Shown piece after piece: positions 1-8,261 of a stretch of 19,059 nt of DNA. The stretch spans positions 1-19,059 of the forward strand of contig CAJUED010000003.1 of assembly GCA_910585075.1 (NCBI GenBank). Direction: 5' to 3'. How positions within the stretch are numbered: position 1 is the first letter of the stretch; each line of letters opens with the position of its first letter. Source of the stretch: an uncultured Lachnospiraceae bacterium. GTDB taxonomy: Bacteria; Bacillota; Clostridia; Lachnospirales; Lachnospiraceae. Below the pieces are notes generated by a model. That model was not told the origin of the DNA. It saw only the letters and a program-made list of their open reading frames with translations, and did not search any database. The translations under genes and the position numbers were made by a program.

Positions 1-1405
1 TACCGCTGATTCCCGTATCAATCTCGTCAAAAACCAAAGTGTCTGTCTCATCCTTATCCGCAAAGACCGTCTTGAAGGCAAGCATAATACGGGAAAGCTC
101 CCCGCCGCTTGCAATCTGCCACAAAGGCCTTAGGGCTTCTCCCGGGTTAGTGGATATGAGGAATTCCACTTTATCATATCCCTCCGCCGTAAATTCTTCT
201 TCCTGCTCCGTCACCGATATGGAAAACTCCACATCCAGAAAATTCAGGTCCACCATGGCCGCTTTCAGTTTTTTAGCAAGAGGTGCGGCCGCCTTTTTCC
301 TTAATTTGGAAATTTTCTCACAGAACCCAAGGATTTCCTGCTTTTGCACGTTTATTCTCTCCCGCAGTTCCTCCATATATGCCTCATAATTGTCCAGCTT
401 CTCCAGAGCCCGCTGCTTTTCCTCCTGTGCCTTTAAAATATCCGGGATGGTATCTCCATATTTATCTTTTAAATGATTCAGAGTGTTTAGCCTCTCCTCT
501 AACCTAGCAAATTCCTCCTCGTCAAATTCAAGGCTGTCCTCGTACTGGGCCATGGAGCGGTTAAAATCGTTGAGCAGGTCGTCTATATCCGTAAGCTGGG
601 AAATCAAAGGCGCTAAGTCCTCATCCAAATCATTTAAAGTCTTTATCTCCCGAAGGGCATGCCCCACCACAAGGCCGGCACTGCCTTCGTTTTCATAGCC
701 GGTCAGGCCGTGAACCGCATAGACGGTTTCCTTCATTTTTCTTGCGTTCACCAGTTTCCGGTACCGCTTCTCTACCTCCTCGTCCTCCTCAGGATTTAAG
801 GCGGCATTTTCAATTTCCTCTATTTCAAAGGCAAGAAGCTTTGCTTCCCTTGTCCTTACCGCCTCATCAGAGTTCTGATTCTCCAGCTCCTCCTGGCATT
901 TTTTGTACTCCGACAGCTTACTCTTAAGCCCGGCTTTCAGCGCCGCAGCCTTCTCGCCGATGTAGTCATCCAACAGCTTTTTGGAAGCGGTGGGCCGAAG
1001 CAGTGACTGATGCTCATGCTGTCCGTACATATCCAGGAGACACCCGGCCAGATTTTTCAACTGACCGGCGCTGATACTCTCGCCGTTTGCCCGGCAGATA
1101 CTGCGCCCGGCTGTGATTTTCCGCTGTAAAATAAGTGTATCGTCCTCCTCAAGAGGCAGATCCATCTCACGAAGCTGCTGCTTTTGCCGTTCATTTAAAG
1201 AAAAAATCAATTCCACAAGGGCATAATCCGCCCCGGTACGGATGTAATCTTTCCCTGCCTTGGCTCCCAGGGCCAGATTAATGGAGCCAATCAGAATGGA
1301 TTTTCCCGTGCCGGTTTCACCGGTCAAGATATTCATCCCCTCCGTAAAGGTTATCTCCTGCTCGTCAATCAGTGCCAAATTTTTTACATGTAAACTCTCA
1401 AGCAT
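1..1405 (-). CDS. recN: DNA repair protein RecN (partial, C-terminus beyond left edge)
   Basis: RecN is an SMC-like ATPase that acts early in double-strand break repair and recombination. About 468 codons are present, and roughly 90 C-terminal residues of a usual ~555-residue protein lie outside the window. The N-terminal ATPase half carries Walker A GETGTGKS (residues 29-36) and the family motif GQHEHQSL (about 128-135). A long Lys/Glu-rich coiled-coil region follows. Near the window edge come the ABC signature ASGGELSR and Walker B LVFDEIDTGISG. The start is the ATG at 1403-1405, six bases behind AAGGAGG. An ATG four bases upstream is out of frame and meets a stop after two codons. argR lies immediately upstream, as in B. 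subtilis. No break is visible. The identification is secure. Confidence 0.97.
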   Translation of the reverse strand, partial: MLESLHVKNLALIDEQEITFTEGMNILTGETGTGKSILIGSINLALGAKAGKDYIRTGADYALVELIFSLNERQKQQLREMDLPLEEDDTLILQRKITAGRSICRANGESISAGQLKNLAGCLLDMYGQHEHQSLLRPTASKKLLDDYIGEKAAALKAGLKSKLSEYKKCQEELENQNSDEAVRTREAKLLAFEIEEIENAALNPEEDEEVEKRYRKLVNARKMKETVYAVHGLTGYENEGSAGLVVGHALREIKTLNDLDEDLAPLISQLTDIDDLLNDFNRSMAQYEDSLEFDEEEFARLEERLNTLNHLKDKYGDTIPDILKAQEEKQRALEKLDNYEAYMEELRERINVQKQEILGFCEKISKLRKKAAAPLAKKLKAAMVDLNFLDVEFSISVTEQEEEFTAEGYDKVEFLISTNPGEALRPLWQIASGGELSRIMLAFKTVFADKDETDTLVFDEIDTGISG

Positions 1406-1547
1406 ACATTTCCTCCTTACGCCCTTCTCTCAAAAAAAGCGCATAGTCGGTTAATCTATCGTTTTTTTCCCTTAAATACTTTTTATCACTAATCTCTACG
1501 CTGTCGCCAACCAACAAATTTAGGCATATGCACAAATTTGCATGCGT

Positions 1548-2000
1548 CTATTCGTCCAGCACATTACGGATTTTTTCCATAACGGCCTGCGTATCTTCCA
1601 CGGTACGGACTGCCATCATAATGGTGTCATCTCCGGCGATAGAGCCCACAATTTCCTTAAGCTTCATAGCGTCTATCGCCGCCGCCACCGCCATGGCCAT
1701 GCCTGAAACGGTTTTCACCACCAGTATATTCTGGGCCATATCCATGGACAAAAATCCGTCCTTTAAAACCCGTATGTACTTGTCGCTGAGATAATGGTCG
1801 CTGTGAACCAATATGGTATACTTCTGCCTGCCGTCTCCCATGGGAACCTTTGACAGTTTCAGCTCTCTGATATCCCTTGAAACCGTAGCCTGGGTAACCG
1901 TATACCCCGCTTCCCTCAATCTGTCGGCCAAATCCTCCTGTGTCTCAATTTCAAACTGCTCCACCAGTTCTTTTATCTTCTGATGTCTGTTCTTCTTCAT
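1548..2000 (-). CDS. argR: Arginine repressor ArgR/AhrC
   Basis: This is the arginine-responsive transcription factor, which binds ARG boxes as a hexamer and controls arginine synthesis and breakdown. The 150-residue length is typical. The N-terminal winged helix contains the recognition-helix signature TVTQATVSRDIRELKL (about 34-49). The C-terminal domain that oligomerises and binds arginine contains GSIAGDDTI, whose GDDT motif is the known ligand-binding segment. The ATG at 1998-2000 has only a close GAGAAAGGG upstream, so the start is likely but its ribosome binding site is poorly spaced. The upstream gap to nadK is filled by three 37-bp tandem repeats, annotated separately. I saw no AT-rich ARG box in that gap, so autoregulation is not evident. 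The gene sits between nadK and recN. Confidence 0.96.
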   Translation of the reverse strand: MKKNRHQKIKELVEQFEIETQEDLADRLREAGYTVTQATVSRDIRELKLSKVPMGDGRQKYTILVHSDHYLSDKYIRVLKDGFLSMDMAQNILVVKTVSGMAMAVAAAIDAMKLKEIVGSIAGDDTIMMAVRTVEDTQAVMEKIRNVLDE

Positions 2001-2015
2001 ACCCTTTCTCCATTA

Positions 2016-2126
2016 CATCAAACGCCGTCTCGCCCCGCGCTCCGGCTTATTGCATCAAACACCGCCTCGCTTCGCGAACCGGCTTATTGAACCAAACGCT
2101 GTCACGCTTCGCGATCCAGCTTATTG
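2016..2126 (-). repeat. Three tandem 37-bp repeats with covarying hairpin arms, nadK-argR gap
   Basis: Units lie at 2016-2052, 2053-2089 and 2090-2126 with no spacer between them. By direct comparison 31 of 37 positions match between the first two and 29 of 37 between the last two. Read on the minus strand, each unit begins CAATAAGC and ends in a GTTTG-type tail, with a CGCGAAGCG-like core (CGCGGGGCG in the 2016-2052 unit). The arms flanking the core are GCCG/CGGC, GCCG/CGGT and GCTG/CAGC, so base pairing is kept although the bases change. The array begins 7 bases after the nadK stop and ends 15 bases before the argR start, so it fills almost the whole gap. The 37-base period is not a multiple of three, which argues against coding. 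Confidence 0.9.
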
Positions 2127-2133
2127 GCATCCT

Positions 2134-2988
2134 TTAATCGCCCATTTTTCTGTGCAGGACCTCTAAAAAGCTTACCTGGCTCAGTTTCACAATGCCTGTG
2201 GTCTTGTTGGACTTTTGAATCTCTATCCGGTCCCCTGTGCGAAGGGCCACCTTGTGGCATCCGTCAAATATGGCTTCTACCTCCTGCACTTCTCCACTGT
2301 TGCTGCTCTCTATCTCCACGGTCACAATATCTTCCGGGGATAAAACCATACTTCTGCTCTGCATGGAATGAGAACAGATGGGCGAGAGCAGAATTAAGTT
2401 TGCTTTTGGCTCCACAATAGGTCCTCCGGCGGATAAACTGTACCCTGTCGAACCGGTAGGGGTGGATACGATCATGCCGTCCGCGTGATACCTGTGCAGA
2501 AACTGACCGTTCACATAAACATTGTAGTTGATGATTTGCAGGGAACCCTTTCTGGTAATGACAATATCGTTCAGCGCCCTTGCCTTGTCCGCCAGTTCCC
2601 GGTTTTTATAGCTTTTCCCAAGGAGCATCATGCGCTTTTCAATCGTATACTCATTCCCTATCAGCTTTCCTAAAGCATCATTCACATCCGTTCTGTTAAC
2701 CTCTGCCAGAAATCCCAAGGTGCCCAAATTGATTCCCAAAAAGGGAATATCTCTGTCCGCCAGGTCTATCGCCGCCTGCAGCAAAGTGCCGTCCCCTCCC
2801 AGCACAATAATACAGTCCACATCCCCGCTTACCTGTTCCCTGTAAGTATACCCCTCCTGGTCAGGCCTTACCGTACCGATGTCAATCACACAGGTCTTGC
2901 CGTGACTTACAAGATAATCCCTGATGGAACAGGCCGTTTGATGGCCCGCATCCTTTGTGGGATTGGTTATCACATAAAAATGTTCCAT
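2134..2988 (-). CDS. nadK: NAD kinase
   Basis: The enzyme phosphorylates NAD to NADP in the cytosol, using ATP or polyphosphate. It carries the family hallmark GGDGT, within a CIIVLGGDGTLLQAA context, and the second conserved block DGMIVSTPTGSTGYSLSAGGP, which binds the NAD moiety. Length is 284 residues, normal for the family. I chose the ATG at 2986-2988 because GGAG lies six bases before it and the product then begins MEHFYVITNPTKD, as in relatives. An in-frame ATG at 3000 would add METG but has only a distant GGGA. The gene follows tlyA by about 20 bases. The order tlyA-nadK-argR-recN is common in Clostridia, whereas B. subtilis has no nadK at this position. Confidence 0.95.
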   Translation of the reverse strand: MEHFYVITNPTKDAGHQTACSIRDYLVSHGKTCVIDIGTVRPDQEGYTYREQVSGDVDCIIVLGGDGTLLQAAIDLADRDIPFLGINLGTLGFLAEVNRTDVNDALGKLIGNEYTIEKRMMLLGKSYKNRELADKARALNDIVITRKGSLQIINYNVYVNGQFLHRYHADGMIVSTPTGSTGYSLSAGGPIVEPKANLILLSPICSHSMQSRSMVLSPEDIVTVEIESSNSGEVQEVEAIFDGCHKVALRTGDRIEIQKSNKTTGIVKLSQVSFLEVLHRKMGD

Positions 2989-3008
2989 TCCTGTCTCCAT
3001 TATAAAAT

Positions 3009-3827
3009 TTATCCCAGTTGTGCATGCGCCCTTAAAACGATCTCCCTGATATCCGCCACATCCACGCCTGCGCTTACGACTGTGTCCATACCATCCTTCT
3101 TTTGAAGGTAAACCAGATATTCTATATTTCCCTCGGGTCCCTTAATGGGAGAATAGCCCAAACTCAGGACCATAAATCCTGTCGAATCTGCAAAGTCCAC
3201 AATTTTCTCTATTACTTCCTCGTGAATTTCCGGTTCCCGGACAACTCCCTTTTTCCCAACTTTATCCCGACCCGCTTCGAACTGGGGTTTAATCAGACAG
3301 ACCATCTCTCCCTTCTCCTTAAGCAATGCCCTTGCAGGGGGCAGTATTTTGGTCAGAGAAATGAAAGAAACATCCACAGAAGCAAAATCAAGCAGCTCCG
3401 GAATGTCCCCCGGCGTCATGTATCTGAAATTTGTCTTCTCCATGCAGACCACTCTCTCGTCATTTCGCAGTTTCCAGTCCAGCTGTCCGTGACCCACATC
3501 CACTGAATAAACCTTTAAGGCGCCGTTTTGCAGCATGCAGTCGGTAAAACCTCCTGTGGAGGCCCCGATATCCATACACACCTTTCCCTCAAGGGAAAGT
3601 CCAAAGGCGTTAACCGCCTTTTCCAGCTTAAGGCCTCCTCTGCTTACATATTTCAGCGTGCTGCCCCGCACTTCAATCCGTACCTTGTCCGGGTCAAAAA
3701 AGGCTCCCGCCTTGTCTTCCCTCTGTCCGTCCACATACACATTTCCCGACATAATAATGGCCTTGGCCTTTTCTCTTGAGAGGGCATGACCCTCCTTTAC
3801 AAGCAATATATCAAGCCTTTCCTTCAT
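3009..3827 (-). CDS. tlyA: TlyA family rRNA 2'-O-methyltransferase (S4 + FtsJ-like domains)
   Basis: Characterised family members are SAM-dependent methyltransferases acting on ribosomal RNA; in mycobacteria TlyA modifies 16S and 23S rRNA at cytidines. The 272-residue protein has an N-terminal S4 RNA-binding domain (about 1-60, MKERLDILLVKEG...SREKAKAIIMSGNVYVDG). The linker SRGGLKLEKA follows, then an FtsJ/RrmJ-type Rossmann domain with the SAM-binding motif DIGASTGGFTD (86-96) and VDVSFISL (151-158). The start ATG overlaps the dxs stop by four bases (ATGA), a coupled arrangement also seen in B. subtilis (yqiE-yqxC). Family assignment is firm. The exact target nucleotide in this organism is inferred, and some homologues are annotated as hemolysins for historical reasons. 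Confidence 0.94.
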   Translation of the reverse strand: MKERLDILLVKEGHALSREKAKAIIMSGNVYVDGQREDKAGAFFDPDKVRIEVRGSTLKYVSRGGLKLEKAVNAFGLSLEGKVCMDIGASTGGFTDCMLQNGALKVYSVDVGHGQLDWKLRNDERVVCMEKTNFRYMTPGDIPELLDFASVDVSFISLTKILPPARALLKEKGEMVCLIKPQFEAGRDKVGKKGVVREPEIHEEVIEKIVDFADSTGFMVLSLGYSPIKGPEGNIEYLVYLQKKDGMDTVVSAGVDVADIREIVLRAHAQLG

Positions 3828-5689
3828 CTGGCACTTTCCATTTCTTTCTCTATTCTGTCCACAATTGACTTTTCATCCATGCCAATCTCCTGCATCAGCT
3901 GTTCCACACTGCCGTGCTCCACATACCTGTCCGGTATTGCAATCTGCAGCACTCTTGCAGATGCCCCAAGCTTATCCGCCGCATCCCGGACTTTTTCACC
4001 ATAGCCACCGCTTGCAACGTTTTCTTCCATTGTGACTACCAGCCTGTGGTTATTCACTGCCCATTCCACCGCCTCGCCATCTATGGGTTTGACGAATCTG
4101 GCATTGATGATGCTGCACTTACGCCCTCTTTCATTTAATATTTCCTTTACCTTCTCCGCTGCCTTTACCATACTTCCAAGGGCCATCAGGCAGATTTCTC
4201 CCTCCGCATACAAAAGCTCCGCCTTCCCTTCCTCAATGGGAGCCCTATATTCCTTAAGGCCCGCATAGGCCTCCCCTCTGGGATAACGGATTGCAATTGG
4301 AGCTCCGTAAGAAATGGCAAATTTCATCATATCGGAGAGCTCCCATTTATTCTTGGGCGCCATAATACACATATCCGGAATACTGGATAAATAAGATAAA
4401 TCAAAGACTCCCTGATGAGTTTCCCCGTCGCTGCCCACAAGGCCCGCCCTGTCAATGGCAAATACCACGGGAAGTTTCTGCATGCACACGTCATGTAAAA
4501 TCTGGTCGTAGGCCCTCTGCAGAAAAGAAGAATAAATTGCCACCACAGGCTTAAGCCCCCCTGCAGCTAAGCCGGCTGCAAAGGTTACCGCATGTTCCTC
4601 CGCGATTCCCACGTCAAACAGACGCTCCGGATACATATTTCGGAAGCGTTTTAAGCCGGTTCCGTCCAGCATGGCGGCCGTAATTGCAACCACCTTTTCA
4701 TCCCTTGCCCCTAATTTGGTCATGACAGTGGAAAAAATATCCGTGTAGTTGGCCGTGGTTCTGGGCTTTGCCGGGATACCGGTTTCAATGTCAAAGGGCT
4801 CGGCTCCATGGAATCTGGCCGGATGGCGCTCCGCCGGGGCAAAGCCTTTTCCCTTCTGGGTGATTACATGGACGATCACGGCGTTCCTTGTTCTCTTAGC
4901 CTCCTGCAATACCCGCAGCATAGCCGGGATATTGTGGCCATCCACCGGTCCTAAATAAGTGATGCCCATATCCTCAAAAAGCATGCCCGGTACCACCAGC
5001 TGTTTCACGCTGCTCTTTGCCCTGCGGATACTTTTCACCACTTTTTCTCCCCGGGGAATTTCCTTTAAAGTATTATAAATTCCTTCTTTTATATTCAAAT
5101 AGGCGTCAGCGGTCCTTACATTGTTCAGGTATTTGGACATGCCGCCCACATTCTCGGAAATGGACATATTATTGTCATTAAGCACAATGATAAAGTTGGT
5201 TTCCAGCTTGGCCGCATTGTTTAAGGCCTCGTAGGCCATCCCTCCCGTAAGGGAACCGTCTCCAATCACGGAAACCACCGTATTGGTGCCTCCCTGAAGG
5301 TCCCGAGCCTTCACAAGACCAAGTCCCGCTGAGATGGATGTGGAACTGTGACCTGTGTCAAAGCAGTCGCATTCGCTTTCCTTACGCTTGGGGAATCCAC
5401 TCATTCCCCCAAATTTTCGCAAGTTTTCAAACCCTTCCCTTCTGCCGGTCAGCAGTTTATGGGTATAAGACTGATGCCCCACATCCCAGATCAGCTTGTC
5501 CTCCGGAAGATTTAAAGAAAGGTGCAGGGCCATTGTAAGCTCCACAGCTCCCAGATTGGATCCCAGGTGCCCGCCTGTTTTTGATAATTTTTCGATGAGA
5601 AAATCCCGTATTTCCTGAGCCAGATCCTGATAATCCTCCGGGTCAACAGCTTTAATGTCATTTACACCTTTTATTTGATCAAGCAGCAT
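3824..5689 (-). CDS. dxs: 1-deoxy-D-xylulose-5-phosphate synthase
   Basis: This thiamine-diphosphate enzyme condenses pyruvate with glyceraldehyde-3-phosphate, the first step of the MEP isoprenoid pathway and a branch to thiamine and pyridoxal. The length of 621 residues is typical. Visible landmarks are GGHLGSNLG (39-47), GHQSYTHKLL (71-80), and the ThDP/Mg motif running from GDG (143-145) to NDN (171-173). AEEHAVTFAAG (363-373) contains the catalytic glutamate, probably E364, equivalent to E370 of E. coli. The transketolase C-terminal domain is complete. The ATG is preceded by AGAAGG at eight bases. The stop overlaps the tlyA start. Upstream, a 131-base gap separates it from ispA, so the two isoprenoid genes are neighbours and probably co-transcribed. 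Confidence 0.97.
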   Translation of the reverse strand: MLLDQIKGVNDIKAVDPEDYQDLAQEIRDFLIEKLSKTGGHLGSNLGAVELTMALHLSLNLPEDKLIWDVGHQSYTHKLLTGRREGFENLRKFGGMSGFPKRKESECDCFDTGHSSTSISAGLGLVKARDLQGGTNTVVSVIGDGSLTGGMAYEALNNAAKLETNFIIVLNDNNMSISENVGGMSKYLNNVRTADAYLNIKEGIYNTLKEIPRGEKVVKSIRRAKSSVKQLVVPGMLFEDMGITYLGPVDGHNIPAMLRVLQEAKRTRNAVIVHVITQKGKGFAPAERHPARFHGAEPFDIETGIPAKPRTTANYTDIFSTVMTKLGARDEKVVAITAAMLDGTGLKRFRNMYPERLFDVGIAEEHAVTFAAGLAAGGLKPVVAIYSSFLQRAYDQILHDVCMQKLPVVFAIDRAGLVGSDGETHQGVFDLSYLSSIPDMCIMAPKNKWELSDMMKFAISYGAPIAIRYPRGEAYAGLKEYRAPIEEGKAELLYAEGEICLMALGSMVKAAEKVKEILNERGRKCSIINARFVKPIDGEAVEWAVNNHRLVVTMEENVASGGYGEKVRDAADKLGASARVLQIAIPDRYVEHGSVEQLMQEIGMDEKSIVDRIEKEMESAR

Positions 5690-5820
5690 TTTTCATACCT
5701 TCTTTTCTTATGTTCCGTGCTTATTCCAATGATGGTGACAGCCATATACGCCAAAGACTGTTACCTGATACATTTTCCGTATAATACCCCTCCGGTTGCC
5801 TGTCTTTCCTTTGGTTTTTA

Positions 5821-6750
5821 TTATTTTTCTCTTGTAATCAGCGCAAGGACAAGTTCTTCCAGAAATGCATTTCTGTAAAATTCATCCCCGTTTCCCCCAT
5901 CCTTCTTTGGAAACGAACGCAAAATGGCAATGGCTTCCTCTGAAAGTCGGCTTACTTCCTCTTTTGCCTTTTCAAGGCCGTAAAGACTTACATAGGTCAG
6001 TTTATGGTTCTTTTCATCGCTGCCTATGGGCTTGCCCAGCACTTCCGCCGTTCCGGTCACATCCAGAATATCATCCTGTATCTGGAATGCAATCCCTATA
6101 CTGCGGGCCGCTTTTTCCATGGCCCCCACGGTTTCCTCATCCGCCCCCGCCAGAATGGCGCCTGTCATCAGAGCCGCTTCAATCAGCGCGGCGGTTTTAT
6201 TTTCATGGATAAACAAAAGCAGCTCTCCGGTCACATTGCCGGTTGTTTCCGCTTCAATATCCGCCGCCTGCCCGCCTATCATACCGTAAATCCCGGCCTT
6301 TTTCCCTAAAATCCCAAGGGCTCTTGCCACGCGTTTTGTCTCATTTATGTCTTCGACGCCCTCAAAAGCCAAGGCCGCCGTCTCAAAGGCCAGATTCAGG
6401 AGCCCGTCTCCGGCCAGCACCGCCATACCGTCCCCGTAGACGTTCCAGGTGGTCTTTCTTCCTCTGCGGTATTTATCGTTATCCATGGCCGGTAAATCGT
6501 CATGAACCAGCGAGTAATTGTGAATCATTTCAAGGGCTGCCATAAAAGGCTCCGGCAATGTCCCCTGCCCGCCAAATAAAAGAAAGCTCTCCTCAAGAAG
6601 AATAGGGCGCAGCCTCTTTCCCCCTGCCACCACGCTGTAATTCATTGCTTCCAGCACTCTTTTCTGATAACCGGTCTCCTTCGGCAGATATTTCTTTACA
6701 ACTTCCTCCGCATGCTTTGTCTTATCATTCAATTGTTCCTTAAAATTCAT
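5821..6750 (-). CDS. ispA: Polyprenyl synthetase, geranyl/farnesyl diphosphate synthase type
   Basis: The enzyme chain-elongates DMAPP with IPP to short prenyl diphosphates that feed undecaprenyl and quinone synthesis. The product of 309 residues contains GGKRLRP (43-49), the first Asp-rich motif DDLPAMD (84-90) and the second QIQDDILDV (223-231). The residues just before the first Asp-rich motif (HNYSLVHDD) match the E. coli IspA pattern, which supports a farnesyl product. I chose the ATG at 6748-6750 because GGAG stands six bases upstream; this gives MNFKEQL and an 11-base overlap with xseB. An in-frame ATG at 6768 would add six residues but has no comparable binding site. The position between xseB and dxs is as in B. 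subtilis. Confidence 0.95.
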   Translation of the reverse strand: MNFKEQLNDKTKHAEEVVKKYLPKETGYQKRVLEAMNYSVVAGGKRLRPILLEESFLLFGGQGTLPEPFMAALEMIHNYSLVHDDLPAMDNDKYRRGRKTTWNVYGDGMAVLAGDGLLNLAFETAALAFEGVEDINETKRVARALGILGKKAGIYGMIGGQAADIEAETTGNVTGELLLFIHENKTAALIEAALMTGAILAGADEETVGAMEKAARSIGIAFQIQDDILDVTGTAEVLGKPIGSDEKNHKLTYVSLYGLEKAKEEVSRLSEEAIAILRSFPKKDGGNGDEFYRNAFLEELVLALITREK

Positions 6751-6982
6751 AGGTTTCTCCATCTTCATTCAGCACCAGAACCTTTTTCTCCACCTGGTCA
6801 ATGGCCTGATTGCATTTTTTTAAAAGCTCCATGCCGCCCTTGTAAATCCGGAAGGACTCCTCCAGAGATATATCTTCCTTTTCCAGGGCCGCTACAGCCT
6901 CCTCAAGCTGTTCAAAGGCTTCCTCAAGCTTTAATTCCTTTTCATTCTGTTCCTGACGCTCCTGCATCTCATCCGCCCTCAT
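6740..6982 (-). CDS. xseB: Exodeoxyribonuclease VII small subunit
   Basis: XseB is the small subunit of exonuclease VII, a single-strand-specific nuclease; several copies coat the coiled-coil arm of XseA. The protein has 80 residues and is almost all helical, with the family core LEEAFEQLEEAVAALEKEDISLEESFRIYKGG, supported by the typical LLKKCNQAIDQVEKKV segment. The ATG overlaps the xseA stop by four bases (ATGA), implying coupled translation in the ratio expected for the complex. A second in-frame ATG at 6967 has AGGG eight bases upstream and could be the true start, removing five residues. The 3' end overlaps ispA by 11 bases. Confidence 0.95.
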   Translation of the reverse strand: MRADEMQERQEQNEKELKLEEAFEQLEEAVAALEKEDISLEESFRIYKGGMELLKKCNQAIDQVEKKVLVLNEDGETYEF

Positions 6983-8193
6983 GCACTTTCAAATTCCTTT
7001 GGGTATCTGCCCGTAACCTCTGCTTCCATTCTGCCGTTTTTCACATAAATCTGCAGTCTGTCCCCAACCTCTACTCTGTTTATGTCCGTCACCGTCTTTC
7101 CCGTCCTGTCAGAGACATAGGAATATCCCTGATTCAGCTTATCAAGCGGGGAAAGCCCCTTTAATTTTTCTATATAGATTGCCAGTCTGTGCCGCTTGCC
7201 CGTAATCTGATTTTTCATGGCCGCGGTTATTCTCTCCTCCAGATTCACAGCTGTGGTTCTTTTCTCTCTGATTTTGCCGGCCGGGCTGTTCATTTTAAGC
7301 TTTGCCTGCGCCGCCGTCAGCCTGGTGCGCTCATATCTGATACGCCCCTGTATCTGACGGTTCAGCGAAAGTTTTATACCCTCCAGCCTGGATAGCAGTA
7401 AAAAAATATCACATACGGCCAATTCAGCCGCCGCGGAGGGTGTGGGCGCACGTAAATCCGCCACATAGTCGATGATCGTGGTGTCCGTCTCATGGCCCAC
7501 GGCCGAAATAACGGGAACACTGCAATCAAAAACCGCCTGGGCTACCGCCTCCTCATTAAAGGCCCACAAGTCTTCAATGGAACCGCCGCCCCTGCCTACG
7601 ATCATTACATCCACCTGCTTTGCCTCCAAAGCATGTATTCCTTCCACGATACTTGCCACGGCCGCATCCCCCTGAACTATGGCCGGGTATAAAATAATCT
7701 GTACATAGGGGTTTCTTCTGGTTGCTATGTTGATGATGTCTCGCACCGCCGCTCCGGTGGGCGCCGTCACCACCCCAACCGTCCTTACATATTCCGGTAT
7801 GGGCTTTTTATACTCGGGGGCAAACATGCCCCGCTCAAGCAAATCCTGCTTAAGGCGTTCAAACCGTTCGTAGAGGGCTCCCGCCCCGTCTCTTGTGATG
7901 CTTCGGGCATACATCTGGTACCTGCCGTCCCGCACATACACATCAATGGAGCCCCTTACCACCACCTGCATTCCCTCCGACATCCGAAATGCAAGACCGG
8001 AACGGTTCCCCGCAAACATCACGCAGGAAATCGTTCCTTTTTCATCCTTTAACGTAAAATAAATATGCCCGGAGGAGTGATATTTACAGTTGCTGACCTC
8101 ACCTTTTACGGACAGCTCCTGTAATAAAAAATCCTGCACGAACATATTTTTAATGTATGAATTTATCTGACCTACCGTATAAACGTTCTGCAT
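6979..8193 (-). CDS. xseA: Exodeoxyribonuclease VII large subunit
   Basis: This is the catalytic subunit of exonuclease VII, which degrades single-stranded DNA in both directions during repair. The protein has 404 residues. It has an N-terminal OB-fold (about 4-99, VYTVGQINSYIK...GEVSNCKYHSSGHIYFTLKD). The nuclease domain follows, with VVTAPTGAAVRDI, GRGGGSIEDLWAFNEE (200-215) and SAVGHETDTTI (230-240). After it comes the coiled-coil region that binds XseB. I chose the ATG at 8191-8193, with GAGG six bases upstream, over an in-frame GTG at 8205 that lacks a site. In B. subtilis folD lies between nusB and xseA; here that junction holds only a short palindromic element. Confidence 0.95.
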   Translation of the reverse strand: MQNVYTVGQINSYIKNMFVQDFLLQELSVKGEVSNCKYHSSGHIYFTLKDEKGTISCVMFAGNRSGLAFRMSEGMQVVVRGSIDVYVRDGRYQMYARSITRDGAGALYERFERLKQDLLERGMFAPEYKKPIPEYVRTVGVVTAPTGAAVRDIINIATRRNPYVQIILYPAIVQGDAAVASIVEGIHALEAKQVDVMIVGRGGGSIEDLWAFNEEAVAQAVFDCSVPVISAVGHETDTTIIDYVADLRAPTPSAAAELAVCDIFLLLSRLEGIKLSLNRQIQGRIRYERTRLTAAQAKLKMNSPAGKIREKRTTAVNLEERITAAMKNQITGKRHRLAIYIEKLKGLSPLDKLNQGYSYVSDRTGKTVTDINRVEVGDRLQIYVKNGRMEAEVTGRYPKEFESA

Positions 8194-8216
8194 CTTTTGC
8201 CTCACAGGGACTCATT

Positions 8217-8247
8217 GTAACAGTTAAACGCAAAGCTGAACTGTTAC
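8217..8247. repeat. Perfect 9-bp inverted repeat GTAACAGTT/AACTGTTAC between nusB and xseA
   Basis: The arms at 8217-8225 and 8239-8247 are perfect inverted copies around a 13-base loop. There is no T-tract after the stem on either strand, so it is not a standard terminator. The outer motif GTAACRG recurs in other gaps of this window (12085-12159, 16371-16399, and single arms at 16138-16146, 9088-9102 and 5751-5764). It is therefore probably one copy of a dispersed palindromic repeat family. It sits about 24 bases upstream of the xseA start. Confidence 0.75.
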
Positions 8248-8261
8248 GACTTATTTTACGG

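Noticed and set aside
1432..1468. A7/T7 hairpin just upstream of recN as a terminator
   Set aside because: The stem is nearly all A-U with bulges, and recN begins directly behind it; probably a chance pairing of two homopolymer runs.
1510..1545. Palindromic GCATGCAAATTTGTGCAT region as an ARG box
   Set aside because: It lies downstream of argR and does not resemble the AT-rich TGAAT...ATTCA pattern of known ARG boxes.
2016..2126. Repeats as a CRISPR array
   Set aside because: The units are directly adjacent without spacers, are degenerate, and no cas gene is present.
5708..5773. A 21-residue minus-strand frame (MYQVTVFGVYGCHHHW...) in the ispA-dxs gap
   Set aside because: GGAGG is about 15 bases away, which is too far, and nothing in the peptide is recognisable.
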